Of a stretch of DNA of 64,000 nucleotides, positions 25,438 through 33,156 are shown one piece after another (the stretch's first letter is position 1; the number at the start of each line of letters is the position of its first letter). The notes beneath the pieces are model-generated. The model ran no database searches and was not told the origin of the DNA. It worked only from the letters and a program-made list of their open reading frames with translations. The position numbers and the translations under genes are program-made. Origin of the DNA: Flavihumibacter stibioxidans (GTDB taxonomy: Bacteria > Bacteroidota > Bacteroidia > Chitinophagales > Chitinophagaceae); assembly GCF_014332695.1 (NCBI RefSeq), contig NZ_MBUA01000012.1:801858-865857 (forward strand), written 5' to 3'.

Positions 25438-26841
25438 ATGGGAAAATTAACATTAAGCGGAAAAGAACTGAGGGGCATTGGTTACCCTGAATCACCGGTG
25501 ATCAGCATTGCGATGCAGGTCATGGAGAAACATTATAAACATGCTTCCAAAAGCGAAGCGCTGGAAATACTGAAGGCCATACTATCTGCTCCGGAAAATT
25601 ATGCTGACAATAAAATCCTGGGTACCATTGCCGGCAAATTGATGCCGGCATCAAAGGCGGAAGGATCACAGGTGTCACTGAATAACCAGGGTATTCCGTT
25701 CAATATTTTCGGGAGGGAACATATTGAAGAAGGAGCCCTGCACCAGATGTACCAGGCTGCGCGTTTACCCATCAGCGTTGCCGGGGCGCTGATGCCCGAT
25801 GCACATGCAGGATACGGTCTGCCCATCGGCGGTGTACTGGCCACCGACAATGCCGTCATTCCCTATGGAGTGGGCGTTGATATCGGTTGTCGTATGTGCC
25901 TGAGCGTGTTTGACATCGCACCGAAGGAACTGGCACAAAAGGATGGCTTCTTCATCAAAACACTGCAAAGGGAAACCCTGTTCGGCAGCGGAAAGCAGTT
26001 CGACCAGGCAGAAGAACATGAGGTGATGGACCATGCCCTCTTCGGACAGCTGCCCCTGCTGCGACCCCTCCACGGCCGGGCCTGGAAACAACTGGGAACA
26101 TCAGGGAGCGGCAATCACTTTGTGGAATTTGGTGTGGTGGAAGTAGGCGAAAAGGATGCAGTGCTGGGTATTGAACCCGGACAGTGGCTGGGTCTGCTCT
26201 CCCACTCGGGGTCGCGTTCCCTTGGCGCCAATATCGCCAACCATTATACGAAGCTGGCAAAATCGAAACGGCGACTGCCCGGTGAAGCATCCAATCTCGC
26301 CTGGCTGACCCTGGATGAAGAAGAAGGAATGGAATACTGGCTGGCCATGAACCTGGCGGGGGACTATGCTGCCGCCTGTCACGAGGTGATCCACCGGAAA
26401 ATAGCCCGGGCACTGGGTCGGCAGCCCATGCGGATCGTGGAGAACCACCACAATTTCGCCTGGAAGGAAATGTATGAAGGACGTGAGCTGATCGTTCACC
26501 GGAAAGGTGCCACACCTGCAGGTAAAGATGTACTGGGAATTATTCCAGGTTCGATGACAGCTCCCGGTTTTATAGTAAAGGGAAAGGATGTTAGCGCTGC
26601 CGTTTTCTCCGCCTCACATGGTGCCGGAAGAAAGATGAGCCGCAGTAAAGCCATGGCAAGCATCACAAAAAAGGAGATGAAAGATGTGTTGCAGAAACAT
26701 GGTGTTATATTGATCGGAGGCGGACTGGATGAAGCGCCTCATGCCTATAAGGATATTGAACTTGTCATGGAAAGCCAGCGTGCTTTGGTGGAAGTAACCG
26801 GAAAATTTACACCAAAAATTGTTCGGATGGATGGCTGCTGA
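25438..26841 (+). CDS. rtcB: RtcB-family RNA-splicing/repair ligase
   Basis: This 467-residue GTP- and Mn-dependent RNA ligase would join 2',3'-cyclic phosphate or 3'-phosphate ends to 5'-OH ends, as in tRNA repair. All key motifs are present: the metal-binding Asp and Cys in GVDIGCRMCLS, GTSGSGNHFVEFG, LSHSGSRSLG, GSMTAPGFIVKG and the guanylylated His in SASHGAGRKMSRSKA. Length is typical of the family. It forms a tight pair with the AAA ATPase gene. No archease, RtcA or PrfH gene is nearby in the window, so the ATPase is the only apparent partner. Confidence 0.95.
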   Translation: MGKLTLSGKELRGIGYPESPVISIAMQVMEKHYKHASKSEALEILKAILSAPENYADNKILGTIAGKLMPASKAEGSQVSLNNQGIPFNIFGREHIEEGALHQMYQAARLPISVAGALMPDAHAGYGLPIGGVLATDNAVIPYGVGVDIGCRMCLSVFDIAPKELAQKDGFFIKTLQRETLFGSGKQFDQAEEHEVMDHALFGQLPLLRPLHGRAWKQLGTSGSGNHFVEFGVVEVGEKDAVLGIEPGQWLGLLSHSGSRSLGANIANHYTKLAKSKRRLPGEASNLAWLTLDEEEGMEYWLAMNLAGDYAAACHEVIHRKIARALGRQPMRIVENHHNFAWKEMYEGRELIVHRKGATPAGKDVLGIIPGSMTAPGFIVKGKDVSAAVFSASHGAGRKMSRSKAMASITKKEMKDVLQKHGVILIGGGLDEAPHAYKDIELVMESQRALVEVTGKFTPKIVRMDGC

Positions 26842-26894
26842 CATAGGGTTGTCACATGAGTGTTGTTGCTTTGTGTTACAATAAATAAACACTT

Positions 26895-27392
26895 ATGTCT
26901 ATGATCCCGATGTTCCTGAAAGAAATGAAACAGGAAGCAGTAACCACCCGCAAAATGCTGGAACGTGTACCTGAAGATAAGTTTGGCTGGAAGCCGCATC
27001 CTAAAAGCATGAGCCTGCTTCAACTGGCCACGCATGTGGCTGAGCTGCCGTCCTGGACAAGCATGGCGCTGAAGACAAACGAACTTGACTTTGCAGCCAA
27101 CCCGTATGATCCGCCAAAATTCAGCAGCACTGCTGAGCTGCTTCAGTATTTTGAAGAATCACTCAAAAGTGGCCTGCAGGCGCTGGAATCTGCCCGGGAA
27201 GAACAGTTGAATGAGCCCTGGACACTTCGCACGGGCGATACCATCCACGTGGTGGAACCCAAAGGAGATGTCATCCGGATGTCCTATTGCCAGACCGTGC
27301 ATCACCGCGCACAACTGGGCGTTTACCTGCGACTGCTGGATATCCCGATACCCGGCAGTTATGGCCCGAGTGCGGATGAGCAGAATTTTTAG
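26895..27392 (+). CDS. DinB-family four-helix protein
   Basis: This 165-residue protein has the DinB/YfiT fold pattern: an early EMKQEAVTTRKMLERVPEDKFGWKPHPKSMSL segment, a His in LATHVAELPSW and two His in QTVHHRAQLGVYLRLLDIPIPGSYGPS, which together can bind a divalent metal. Members include thiol-dependent transferases, but no specific reaction can be assigned. It starts 53 bp after rtcB. Confidence 0.9.
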   Translation: MSMIPMFLKEMKQEAVTTRKMLERVPEDKFGWKPHPKSMSLLQLATHVAELPSWTSMALKTNELDFAANPYDPPKFSSTAELLQYFEESLKSGLQALESAREEQLNEPWTLRTGDTIHVVEPKGDVIRMSYCQTVHHRAQLGVYLRLLDIPIPGSYGPSADEQNF

Positions 27393-27421
27393 GAGTTTTG
27401 CTGCAAACAAAACTCCCGGCC

Positions 27422-28318
27422 ATGCAGTATAAAATTCTGGGTCATTCCAATATGCTGATCAGCAGGATAGGATTCGGTTGTATGTCTTTGCATCCCGGCC
27501 AGGATGGAATACAAACCTTAATTGATGCCGCCATTGATGGTGGCATCAATTATTTTGATACCGCCGACCTCTACGATGGCGGCGCCAATGAAACCATGAT
27601 CGGCGCTGCCCTGAAAGCAAAGCGGGACAAGGTTTTCATTGCCACCAAAGCGGGCAACCAACTACGTGAGGATGGAAGCGGCTGGGACTGGAATCCCCGT
27701 AAGGAATACATCCTGCAGGCAGTGGAGAACAGCCTTCGCCGGTTGCAGACAGATTATATTGACCTCTACCAGTTACATGGCGGCACCATTGACGACCCGA
27801 TGGATGAAACCATCGAAGCCTTTGAGTGGCTGAAAAAAGCCGGAATGATCCGCCATTATGGGATCTCATCCATCCGCCCCAATGTGATCCGTGAATACGT
27901 TAAACGTTCCTCCATCACCAGCGTAATGATGCAATACAGTCTGCTCGACAGAAGGGCGGAAGAGAGCTGTTTTGATTTGTTACTTCATAACAATATTGGC
28001 GTGGTGGCAAGGGGCACCGTAGCGGGAGGATTGCTGGCGGGTAAGGCAGCCAAACCATACCTGGGACATGAGATGGGCGCTGTGCAGGCCGCAGCAGACA
28101 TGATCCGGGAAATAGCCATGGAAAGCAGTCAGCCGCCTGCCACTACAGCCATACAATTTGTATTGCAGCATCCGGCCGTAACCGGCGCTATCGTTGGGAT
28201 CCGCACCAAAGAGCAACTGGATGATGCGTTGAGAGCAGGATACAGTAACTTAAGCGAAGAACACTACCATCGGCTTCAAGCGTCTGTGGCGGCAGGGTTG
28301 TACACGGATCACCGCTGA
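27422..28318 (+). CDS. Aldo/keto reductase
   Basis: This is a 298-residue NADPH-dependent oxidoreductase from the ATG at 27422 (MQYKILGHSNMLISRIGFGC); the frame extends upstream only by a TTG at 27398 that has no good ribosome site. Asp and Tyr (YFDTADLYDGG), Lys (VFIATKAGN) and His (YQLHGGT) of the catalytic tetrad are present, and the C-terminal cofactor-binding region (TGAIVGIRTKEQL) is intact. It begins 29 bp after the dinB-like gene and is probably cotranscribed. The substrate is unknown. Confidence 0.93.
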   Translation: MQYKILGHSNMLISRIGFGCMSLHPGQDGIQTLIDAAIDGGINYFDTADLYDGGANETMIGAALKAKRDKVFIATKAGNQLREDGSGWDWNPRKEYILQAVENSLRRLQTDYIDLYQLHGGTIDDPMDETIEAFEWLKKAGMIRHYGISSIRPNVIREYVKRSSITSVMMQYSLLDRRAEESCFDLLLHNNIGVVARGTVAGGLLAGKAAKPYLGHEMGAVQAAADMIREIAMESSQPPATTAIQFVLQHPAVTGAIVGIRTKEQLDDALRAGYSNLSEEHYHRLQASVAAGLYTDHR

Positions 28319-28319
28319 T

Positions 28320-28706
28320 TTATTCCCCGGTGTAAAATTCATCCAGTGATGCAAAATAAACCTGGTTCCATCCCTCCACAATATCATCATACGCATCATC
28401 GGGAATATTGGTGTGACGCAGTTCAACAGAAGTCCCCTGTTTATGCGGGTGCAGTTTGATGGTAACAATCGAAGGGGCTTCTTCGTTCTCGCCAAAATAC
28501 CACTGTTGTACGATCATCTTTCCCTTTTCAAATTCAAGGTTCTTACCAACGATACTATCTTCCCATAAAGAGAATTCACTGCCAGGTTCATCCGACATGA
28601 TGGCCGGTTCGCCGCTCCACAACTGAATGGTGGCGGGATTGGTCAACGCAGCATACAATACTTCCGGTTCTGCGGATATGGTAAAATATTTTTTGTAATC
28701 TTTCAT
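28320..28706 (-). CDS. SRPBCC / AHSA1-like protein
   Basis: This is a 128-residue single-domain START-like protein from the Met at 28706 (MKDYKKYFTISAEPEVLYAALTNP). The fold pattern is complete: VYAALTNPATIQLW-like helix, FSLWEDSIVGKNLEFEKGKMIVQQWYF and the long C-terminal helix. Such proteins bind hydrophobic ligands or act as Hsp90-activator homologues. It converges on the aldo/keto reductase with 1 bp between stops. Confidence 0.85.
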   Translation of the reverse strand: MKDYKKYFTISAEPEVLYAALTNPATIQLWSGEPAIMSDEPGSEFSLWEDSIVGKNLEFEKGKMIVQQWYFGENEEAPSIVTIKLHPHKQGTSVELRHTNIPDDAYDDIVEGWNQVYFASLDEFYTGE

Positions 28707-28721
28707 ACGGTAAATATCCAT

Positions 28722-29156
28722 TCAATTTTTGGAAGGAAGAAAACTGGCTGGGGCTGCGAAACTTTTTATCAGGTCGGCACCAATACCCTTTGCAGGATCC
28801 TTACGCCAACGGACTTTCTCCCATTGAATATTTTGCCATTTATTGTCCTGCAGATACTGCTGCAGTGAAGGATTAAAATTTGAAGTCTCCAGAGGGATCA
28901 TATACGAGGGCATGCGAATCGTGACAGGACGATCGGCCTCCCTACTTAAGCGAAATGCTGCAGCCGGATATTTGACGGAATGACGGTACAATACGGAATT
29001 CGCCGGTAATTGTTTATTCTGCCAATTCTTCTGTTGCTCCAACTGGTAATTAATGAATCGCTGATTTACAGGCTTCGCGGGCTGAGACTGAACAATATGT
29101 GATGTTGAAAAGAACAAACCAACACCACAACAAAGCAAAATTAAATTGCGTGGCAT
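28722..29156 (-). CDS. Small exported protein, function unknown
   Basis: This is a 144-residue protein from the ATG at 29156, which gives a good signal peptide (LILLCCGVGLFFSTSHIVQSQ). A longer frame to 29222 adds a basic stretch with no support. The mature part is polar, with many Gln, Asn and Lys and no recognised motif. It sits 15 bp upstream of the SRPBCC gene on the same strand. Confidence 0.65.
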   Translation of the reverse strand: MPRNLILLCCGVGLFFSTSHIVQSQPAKPVNQRFINYQLEQQKNWQNKQLPANSVLYRHSVKYPAAAFRLSREADRPVTIRMPSYMIPLETSNFNPSLQQYLQDNKWQNIQWEKVRWRKDPAKGIGADLIKSFAAPASFLPSKN

Positions 29157-29218
29157 AGGAATTATTTTATACAGGAAAGGTAACCAAATTTTATTCGCCA
29201 AACCGGGCCTTGAGCGCC

Positions 29219-29692
29219 TCACTGCAATTTATCCAGCGCGCGCTGGTATTCGTACTGCAGGTCCTCATGCAAACCGGTTATCAGTTTGCCGATCTTTTTT
29301 ATCTGGGAGAGATACAGGTTTTCGATAGCCGGATGCCTTTTGATGGGAATGCCAGATTGCTTCAGGCATTGGCAATAGGCCAGCAACAATTCCACTTCGG
29401 CGGGTTTGGAGCCGATATAACGGACCTGCTTATTCGTATCCCGCAAAATCCGGCGCAGGCTTTTTTTTGCAAAATACAATTGCGACTGGTTGATCTGGCT
29501 GAATTCGGTCTCCATTTCGGCCTTAACCTCGGCGAGGTAATTGTCAAGGTTTTCGGATTCAAACAGGATATAAGTCAGCAGTTCCTTGTTTTCCTTTTTG
29601 AACCTCGCCAGTCGCAGGCAGATCTCCGCCACTTTTGCGGGTGGCAGGTGCAAAATGGCTTCCTTGATTTCGTGAACGGTAGCGGCTTTCAT
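29219..29692 (-). CDS. Conserved-looking helical protein, function unknown
   Basis: This is a 157-residue protein from the ATG at 29692 (MKAATVHEIKEAILHLPPAKVAEICLRLARFKKENKELL). It is almost entirely alpha-helical and charged, and it has no signal peptide. The opening helices resemble small cytoplasmic helical-repeat proteins, but I cannot name a family. It is divergent from the DEAD-box helicase with 67 bp between starts, and CATCTTTG on the minus strand (29714-29707) is a near-consensus -7 box for it. Confidence 0.75.
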   Translation of the reverse strand: MKAATVHEIKEAILHLPPAKVAEICLRLARFKKENKELLTYILFESENLDNYLAEVKAEMETEFSQINQSQLYFAKKSLRRILRDTNKQVRYIGSKPAEVELLLAYCQCLKQSGIPIKRHPAIENLYLSQIKKIGKLITGLHEDLQYEYQRALDKLQ

Positions 29693-29746
29693 ATCAGTTT
29701 TCCTGCGGCAAAGATGAAGGAAAAGAGGCATTCAAGTAAAGTGCGG

Positions 29747-29754
29747 TACCTTTG
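29747..29754 (+). promoter_or_regulatory. Putative -7 element of the DEAD-box helicase, near-leaderless
   Basis: TACCTTTG is an exact TAnnTTTG match ending 5 bases before the helicase ATG (29760), so transcription would start at or next to the start codon. Confidence 0.5.
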
Positions 29755-29759
29755 CGCCT

Positions 29760-31082
29760 ATGCAGAAACACCATTTTTCGATTGAAGCAATTCTTGAGGC
29801 CCTGAAGATCAAAGCCCTGAACCCCATGCAGGAGGCATCCATCGAGGCCAATAAAGAACATGCCAATGTAATACTCTTATCGGCTACCGGCTCGGGTAAA
29901 ACCCTGGCATTTCTGCTCCCTTTGCTGGACCGGATGACTACCGCACCAAAAACCACCCAGGCCCTGATCATTGTCCCCTCCCGCGAACTGGCCCTGCAGA
30001 TAGAACAGGTTTTCAAGAAAATGAGCACCGGTTTGAAGGTTACCTGTTGTTACGGAGGCCACCTGCGGGAAACAGAAGAGAACAACCTGCTGGAAGCACC
30101 CGCACTGATCGTTGGTACCCCCGGCCGGCTGGGAGATCATATCCGCCGGGGTAATATTAATGTGGATGGCATCAAAACCCTGGTACTGGATGAATTTGAT
30201 AAATCGCTTGAGTTTGGTTTTGAAGAAGAAATGTCTTTTGTGGTGGGATCACTGCCCGCAGTGGAAAAACGCATCCTGGTTTCGGCCACTGAAACCCTGG
30301 AGATCCCTAAGTTTATTAAAATGAAGGACGCTGTCAGGTTGAATTTCCTGACGGGAGAAGCACCCGAAATGCTGGCCATCCAAAGGGTAAAAAGCGATGA
30401 GAACGACAAACTCGAAACACTGTTCCGCCTGATCTGTCACCTCGGCAACCGGTCCACCATTGTTTTCTGTAATTACCGCGATGCTGTTCAGCGCACCAGT
30501 GATTTCCTGAAGGAAAGAGGCATTGTCAATGTATTCTACCACGGCGCACTGGAACAACCTGAACGTGATGCAGCCCTGTGCAAATTCCGGAACGGAACCT
30601 CCAGTATACTGGTGACCACCGACCTGGCGGCCCGCGGACTGGATATACCGCATATCCGTTATATCATACACTATCACCTACCCTTATCCGAAGAATCCTT
30701 CACCCATCGAAACGGGCGCACGGCCCGGATGGAAGCCAGCGGCACAGCCATCCTGATTGTTTCCCCTGAGGAAGAAACACCTAAATATATTGATCCGGCC
30801 ACACCCTGGATTGAACTGCCGGAAGACCTTGAACTGCCTGAAAAGCCCAAATGGAGTACCCTGCACATATCGGCCGGCAAAAAGAATAAAATCAATAAAG
30901 TCGACATCGTTGGTTTCCTTTCCCAGAAAGGCGAACTGAAAAAAGAAGATATCGGGCTGATCGAGGTAAAGGATTTCTTCTCCTTTGTGGCTGTCCGCAA
31001 ATCAAAGGTCAGCCATATGCTGCAGCAGATCAAGAACCACAAAATGAAGGGCCAGCGCATTAAAATTGAAGTGGCGAAATAA
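29760..31082 (+). CDS. DEAD-box-type RNA helicase with DEFD motif II
   Basis: This 440-residue ATP-dependent RNA helicase has two RecA domains: a Q-motif region (IKALNPMQEASI), motif I (SATGSGKT), PSRELALQ, GTPGRL, motif II written DEFD in VLDEFDKSLEFGF, motif III SAT, then TTDLAARGLD and HRNGRTARM. The DEAD-to-DEFD change keeps the metal-binding Asp-Glu and the final Asp. The C-terminus adds about 80 residues resembling a small RNA-binding domain (VDIVGFLSQKGELKKEDIGLIEVKDFFSFVAV), as in DbpA-like helicases. A role in ribosome assembly or RNA turnover is likely. Confidence 0.92.
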   Translation: MQKHHFSIEAILEALKIKALNPMQEASIEANKEHANVILLSATGSGKTLAFLLPLLDRMTTAPKTTQALIIVPSRELALQIEQVFKKMSTGLKVTCCYGGHLRETEENNLLEAPALIVGTPGRLGDHIRRGNINVDGIKTLVLDEFDKSLEFGFEEEMSFVVGSLPAVEKRILVSATETLEIPKFIKMKDAVRLNFLTGEAPEMLAIQRVKSDENDKLETLFRLICHLGNRSTIVFCNYRDAVQRTSDFLKERGIVNVFYHGALEQPERDAALCKFRNGTSSILVTTDLAARGLDIPHIRYIIHYHLPLSEESFTHRNGRTARMEASGTAILIVSPEEETPKYIDPATPWIELPEDLELPEKPKWSTLHISAGKKNKINKVDIVGFLSQKGELKKEDIGLIEVKDFFSFVAVRKSKVSHMLQQIKNHKMKGQRIKIEVAK

Positions 31083-31131
31083 TTCGGTCGGGAGGGCGGC
31101 TGCCCCCCCCGGCTGGCCGCCGCCAACCTTT

Positions 31132-31172
31132 CACCCGTCGGGTGGCACCCGACGGGTACCACCCGACGGGTG
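31132..31172. repeat. Family I palindromic repeat, three-unit copy
   Basis: CACCCGTCGGGTG, then G, CACCCGACGGGT, AC and CACCCGACGGGTG. The element is nested: each 13-mer is itself an inverted repeat (CACCCG-N-CGGGTG) and neighbouring 13-mers are reverse complements. It lies between the convergent DEAD-box and GH27 stops. Other copies: 33014, 33167, 57468 and 57589. Confidence 0.92.
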
Positions 31173-31175
31173 AAA

Positions 31176-32993
31176 TTACTCCGCGGGTGAAATTCGGAAC
31201 AATCCTGCCCCATGGCGGTTGATAACCGGACTGAACTCGCCGCTGAAAATGCCCAGGTCTTCCCCGCTCCAGCAATCAATAATCCTGCACCGGCCGTTGA
31301 CTCCCAGTGCAGACAACTGCACGGGGATGGCTGTTGCCGTCGCAGGCATTGGTCCGGCAGGCTCTTCGGTGAAGACCATGAACTGTACGGTTGCGCCTAC
31401 ATTCTGCACCACACCGGCCTTATCCAGTCCAACCATCGCTTTAAAATGTGTGTAGCCTTCCGGCAACTCAAATTCGATCACGGAATTGGAATGGGTACCA
31501 ATGCCATTGGCATGGATCTGATCACCGACAATCAATGGCGCACCGGAACAGGAGAGGTTCACACCAGGGTTTCCCCAGCCGGCAGTAGCCTTTTTCCATT
31601 TGAGCCCGCTCATAGGCAGGCTGTCTTTTTCATTATAAATAATGGGATTGATCCAGTCTGCATGGTCCCATTCGATATTATCATTGGCATCCGTTACCAC
31701 CAGGTATAATTTCCGGGCATTGGCTATTGGAACATTAACCTCGCTGGTCTGGTTTGCCCTTGTCAGGACCGGACTTTTCCAGATTGCTTTCCCTTCAACC
31801 GCCATCTCCTGGTCCTGTGCATTGAAAACCGCCAGCCATTTCTCCTTACTGCCGGATTTATCGGCCGTCCAGGCCGTCAGGTCGTTCTTATGGAACAATG
31901 GCCGGTTATTTGTACTGTTGTTCAGCAGGTCCAGTACCGCTTTATTGGTCATCAGCGATAGGGTAAAGGAATCATTATCAGGGAGATGGCCACCAAACAT
32001 AAGTGGACTCCTGAATACTGACCAGAGGGTCATCAGGGTGTATTGTTCATCCCTTGTAAAAGCACTCATCCGGTTGGCTCCACGCTCCGCCCGGATGCCT
32101 ATATGCCCCAATGGCAGCATATCGCCATCGGGCCAGGCGCCGGTTTTACGGTAGGGGTTCCATCTTTCAAAAACCGTGAAATGTTCCTTCAGCTGCTGCC
32201 AGCTGTCCCAGAAATCACCCACCGTACGCCACATATTCGCATGATCCTGAACGTGAGCCGCACTTGCCAATGGTGTTTCTCCCGGTGAAGTACTTAGCAG
32301 GATCCTGCGGCCGGTCCGGTCAATGGCTTTACGCAGCATCTCCACTTCCGCTGTATGGTAGGGAGAAGACAGGTCATCCACCTTTATGAAATCAACTCCC
32401 CAAGATGCATACAATTCAAGGATGGAGTTATAGTATTCCTGCGCCCCTTCCCTGTCGGCCTCGATGGTAAACATATCGCGAAGCCAGCGGCACTGGTCGC
32501 GCTCGCTGTAGATATCCGCCGCCGTGACCCGGCTGCCTTTCACCGGCAATTTCCTTTTAACCGCAGCCACCGGAATACCGCGCATAATGTGGATCCCGAA
32601 TTTTAACCCCTTGCGGTGAATATAGTCTGCCAGGGGCTTGAATCCCCTGCCATCAGCTGCAGAGGGAAAGCGGTTGGACGCCGGAACGAGCCTTCCGTAA
32701 GTATCCAGGTTGAACTGGGGATCGGTTTCATTGTAACCATGGGCCTTGTCGTTGCTGACATACCAGCGGATATCCACCACCACATATTCCCAGCCATACG
32801 ATTTCAGGTGTTTGGCCATATAATCAGCGTTGGCCTTCACCTCGGCTTCGGTAACGGTGGGGCCAAAGCAATCCCAGCTATTCCAACCCATCGGGGGTGT
32901 TTTCGCCCAGGTATGAAAGGGCTTCTCCTGTGCACTTGCAGAAGACAGCAGGGTAGCAGCCAGGGAGGCCACCAGGAGGTTTTTCAAGATCAT
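31176..32993 (-). CDS. Secreted GH27 alpha-galactosidase-like enzyme with NPCBM-type domain
   Basis: This is a 605-residue protein from the ATG at 32993, which gives a signal peptide (LLVASLAATLLSSASAQ). The upstream in-frame extension to 33155 is not real: it reads through a repeat and a fragment of the neighbouring GH43 gene. GH27/melibiase motifs are present: TPPMGWNSWDCFGPTVTE, YVVVDIRWYV, the nucleophile Asp in GVDFIKVDDLSSPYH, and the NRMSAFTRDEQYTLMTLWSVFRSPLM region. Residues about 465-600 form an NPCBM-like carbohydrate-binding domain (HANGIGTHSNSVIEFELPEGYTHF). It is cotranscribed with the GH43 gene upstream. The likely substrate is an alpha-galactoside or beta-L-arabinopyranoside side chain. 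Confidence 0.9.
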   Translation of the reverse strand: MILKNLLVASLAATLLSSASAQEKPFHTWAKTPPMGWNSWDCFGPTVTEAEVKANADYMAKHLKSYGWEYVVVDIRWYVSNDKAHGYNETDPQFNLDTYGRLVPASNRFPSAADGRGFKPLADYIHRKGLKFGIHIMRGIPVAAVKRKLPVKGSRVTAADIYSERDQCRWLRDMFTIEADREGAQEYYNSILELYASWGVDFIKVDDLSSPYHTAEVEMLRKAIDRTGRRILLSTSPGETPLASAAHVQDHANMWRTVGDFWDSWQQLKEHFTVFERWNPYRKTGAWPDGDMLPLGHIGIRAERGANRMSAFTRDEQYTLMTLWSVFRSPLMFGGHLPDNDSFTLSLMTNKAVLDLLNNSTNNRPLFHKNDLTAWTADKSGSKEKWLAVFNAQDQEMAVEGKAIWKSPVLTRANQTSEVNVPIANARKLYLVVTDANDNIEWDHADWINPIIYNEKDSLPMSGLKWKKATAGWGNPGVNLSCSGAPLIVGDQIHANGIGTHSNSVIEFELPEGYTHFKAMVGLDKAGVVQNVGATVQFMVFTEEPAGPMPATATAIPVQLSALGVNGRCRIIDCWSGEDLGIFSGEFSPVINRHGAGLFRISPAE

Positions 32994-33013
32994 GTTATTC
33001 GCTTTTATTTTTT

Positions 33014-33040
33014 CACCCGTCGGGTGGCACCCGACGGGTG
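33014..33040. repeat. Family I palindromic repeat, canonical 27-bp copy
   Basis: CACCCGTCGGGTG, a central G, then CACCCGACGGGTG: 13-bp arms with a single-base centre. It adjoins the duplicated GH43 fragment in the GH43-GH27 gap. Confidence 0.95.
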
Positions 33041-33156
33041 AAATGCCTTCAGTTGTCATTACCACCCGGCGTATACGGCCATCGGGTTCGTAGTACGGGC
33101 GGTCGATGCACACAGAACGGCGGAAACTGCCCCCTTCCGTGGGGGATGCTGTCATT
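33041..33156 (-). pseudogene. Duplicated 3' fragment of a GH43 gene
   Basis: This segment repeats the end of the adjacent GH43 coding sequence (33208-33323) with about five differences. Read on the minus strand it encodes PTEGGSFRRSVCIDRPYYEP and so on, matching the GH43 C-terminus with Leu to Pro and Met to Ile changes. It has no start of its own and lies directly upstream of GH27. It is either a local duplication or the remnant of a second GH43 gene otherwise deleted. Confidence 0.8.

Noticed and set aside
24307-26841. AAA-rtcB as a toxin-antitoxin pair
   Set aside because: Neither protein resembles a toxin or antitoxin; RtcB is an intact housekeeping-type ligase.
32994-33155. N-terminal extension of the GH27 gene to 33155
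   Set aside because: It consists of a GH43 fragment and a palindromic repeat; the signal peptide begins at the ATG at 32993.
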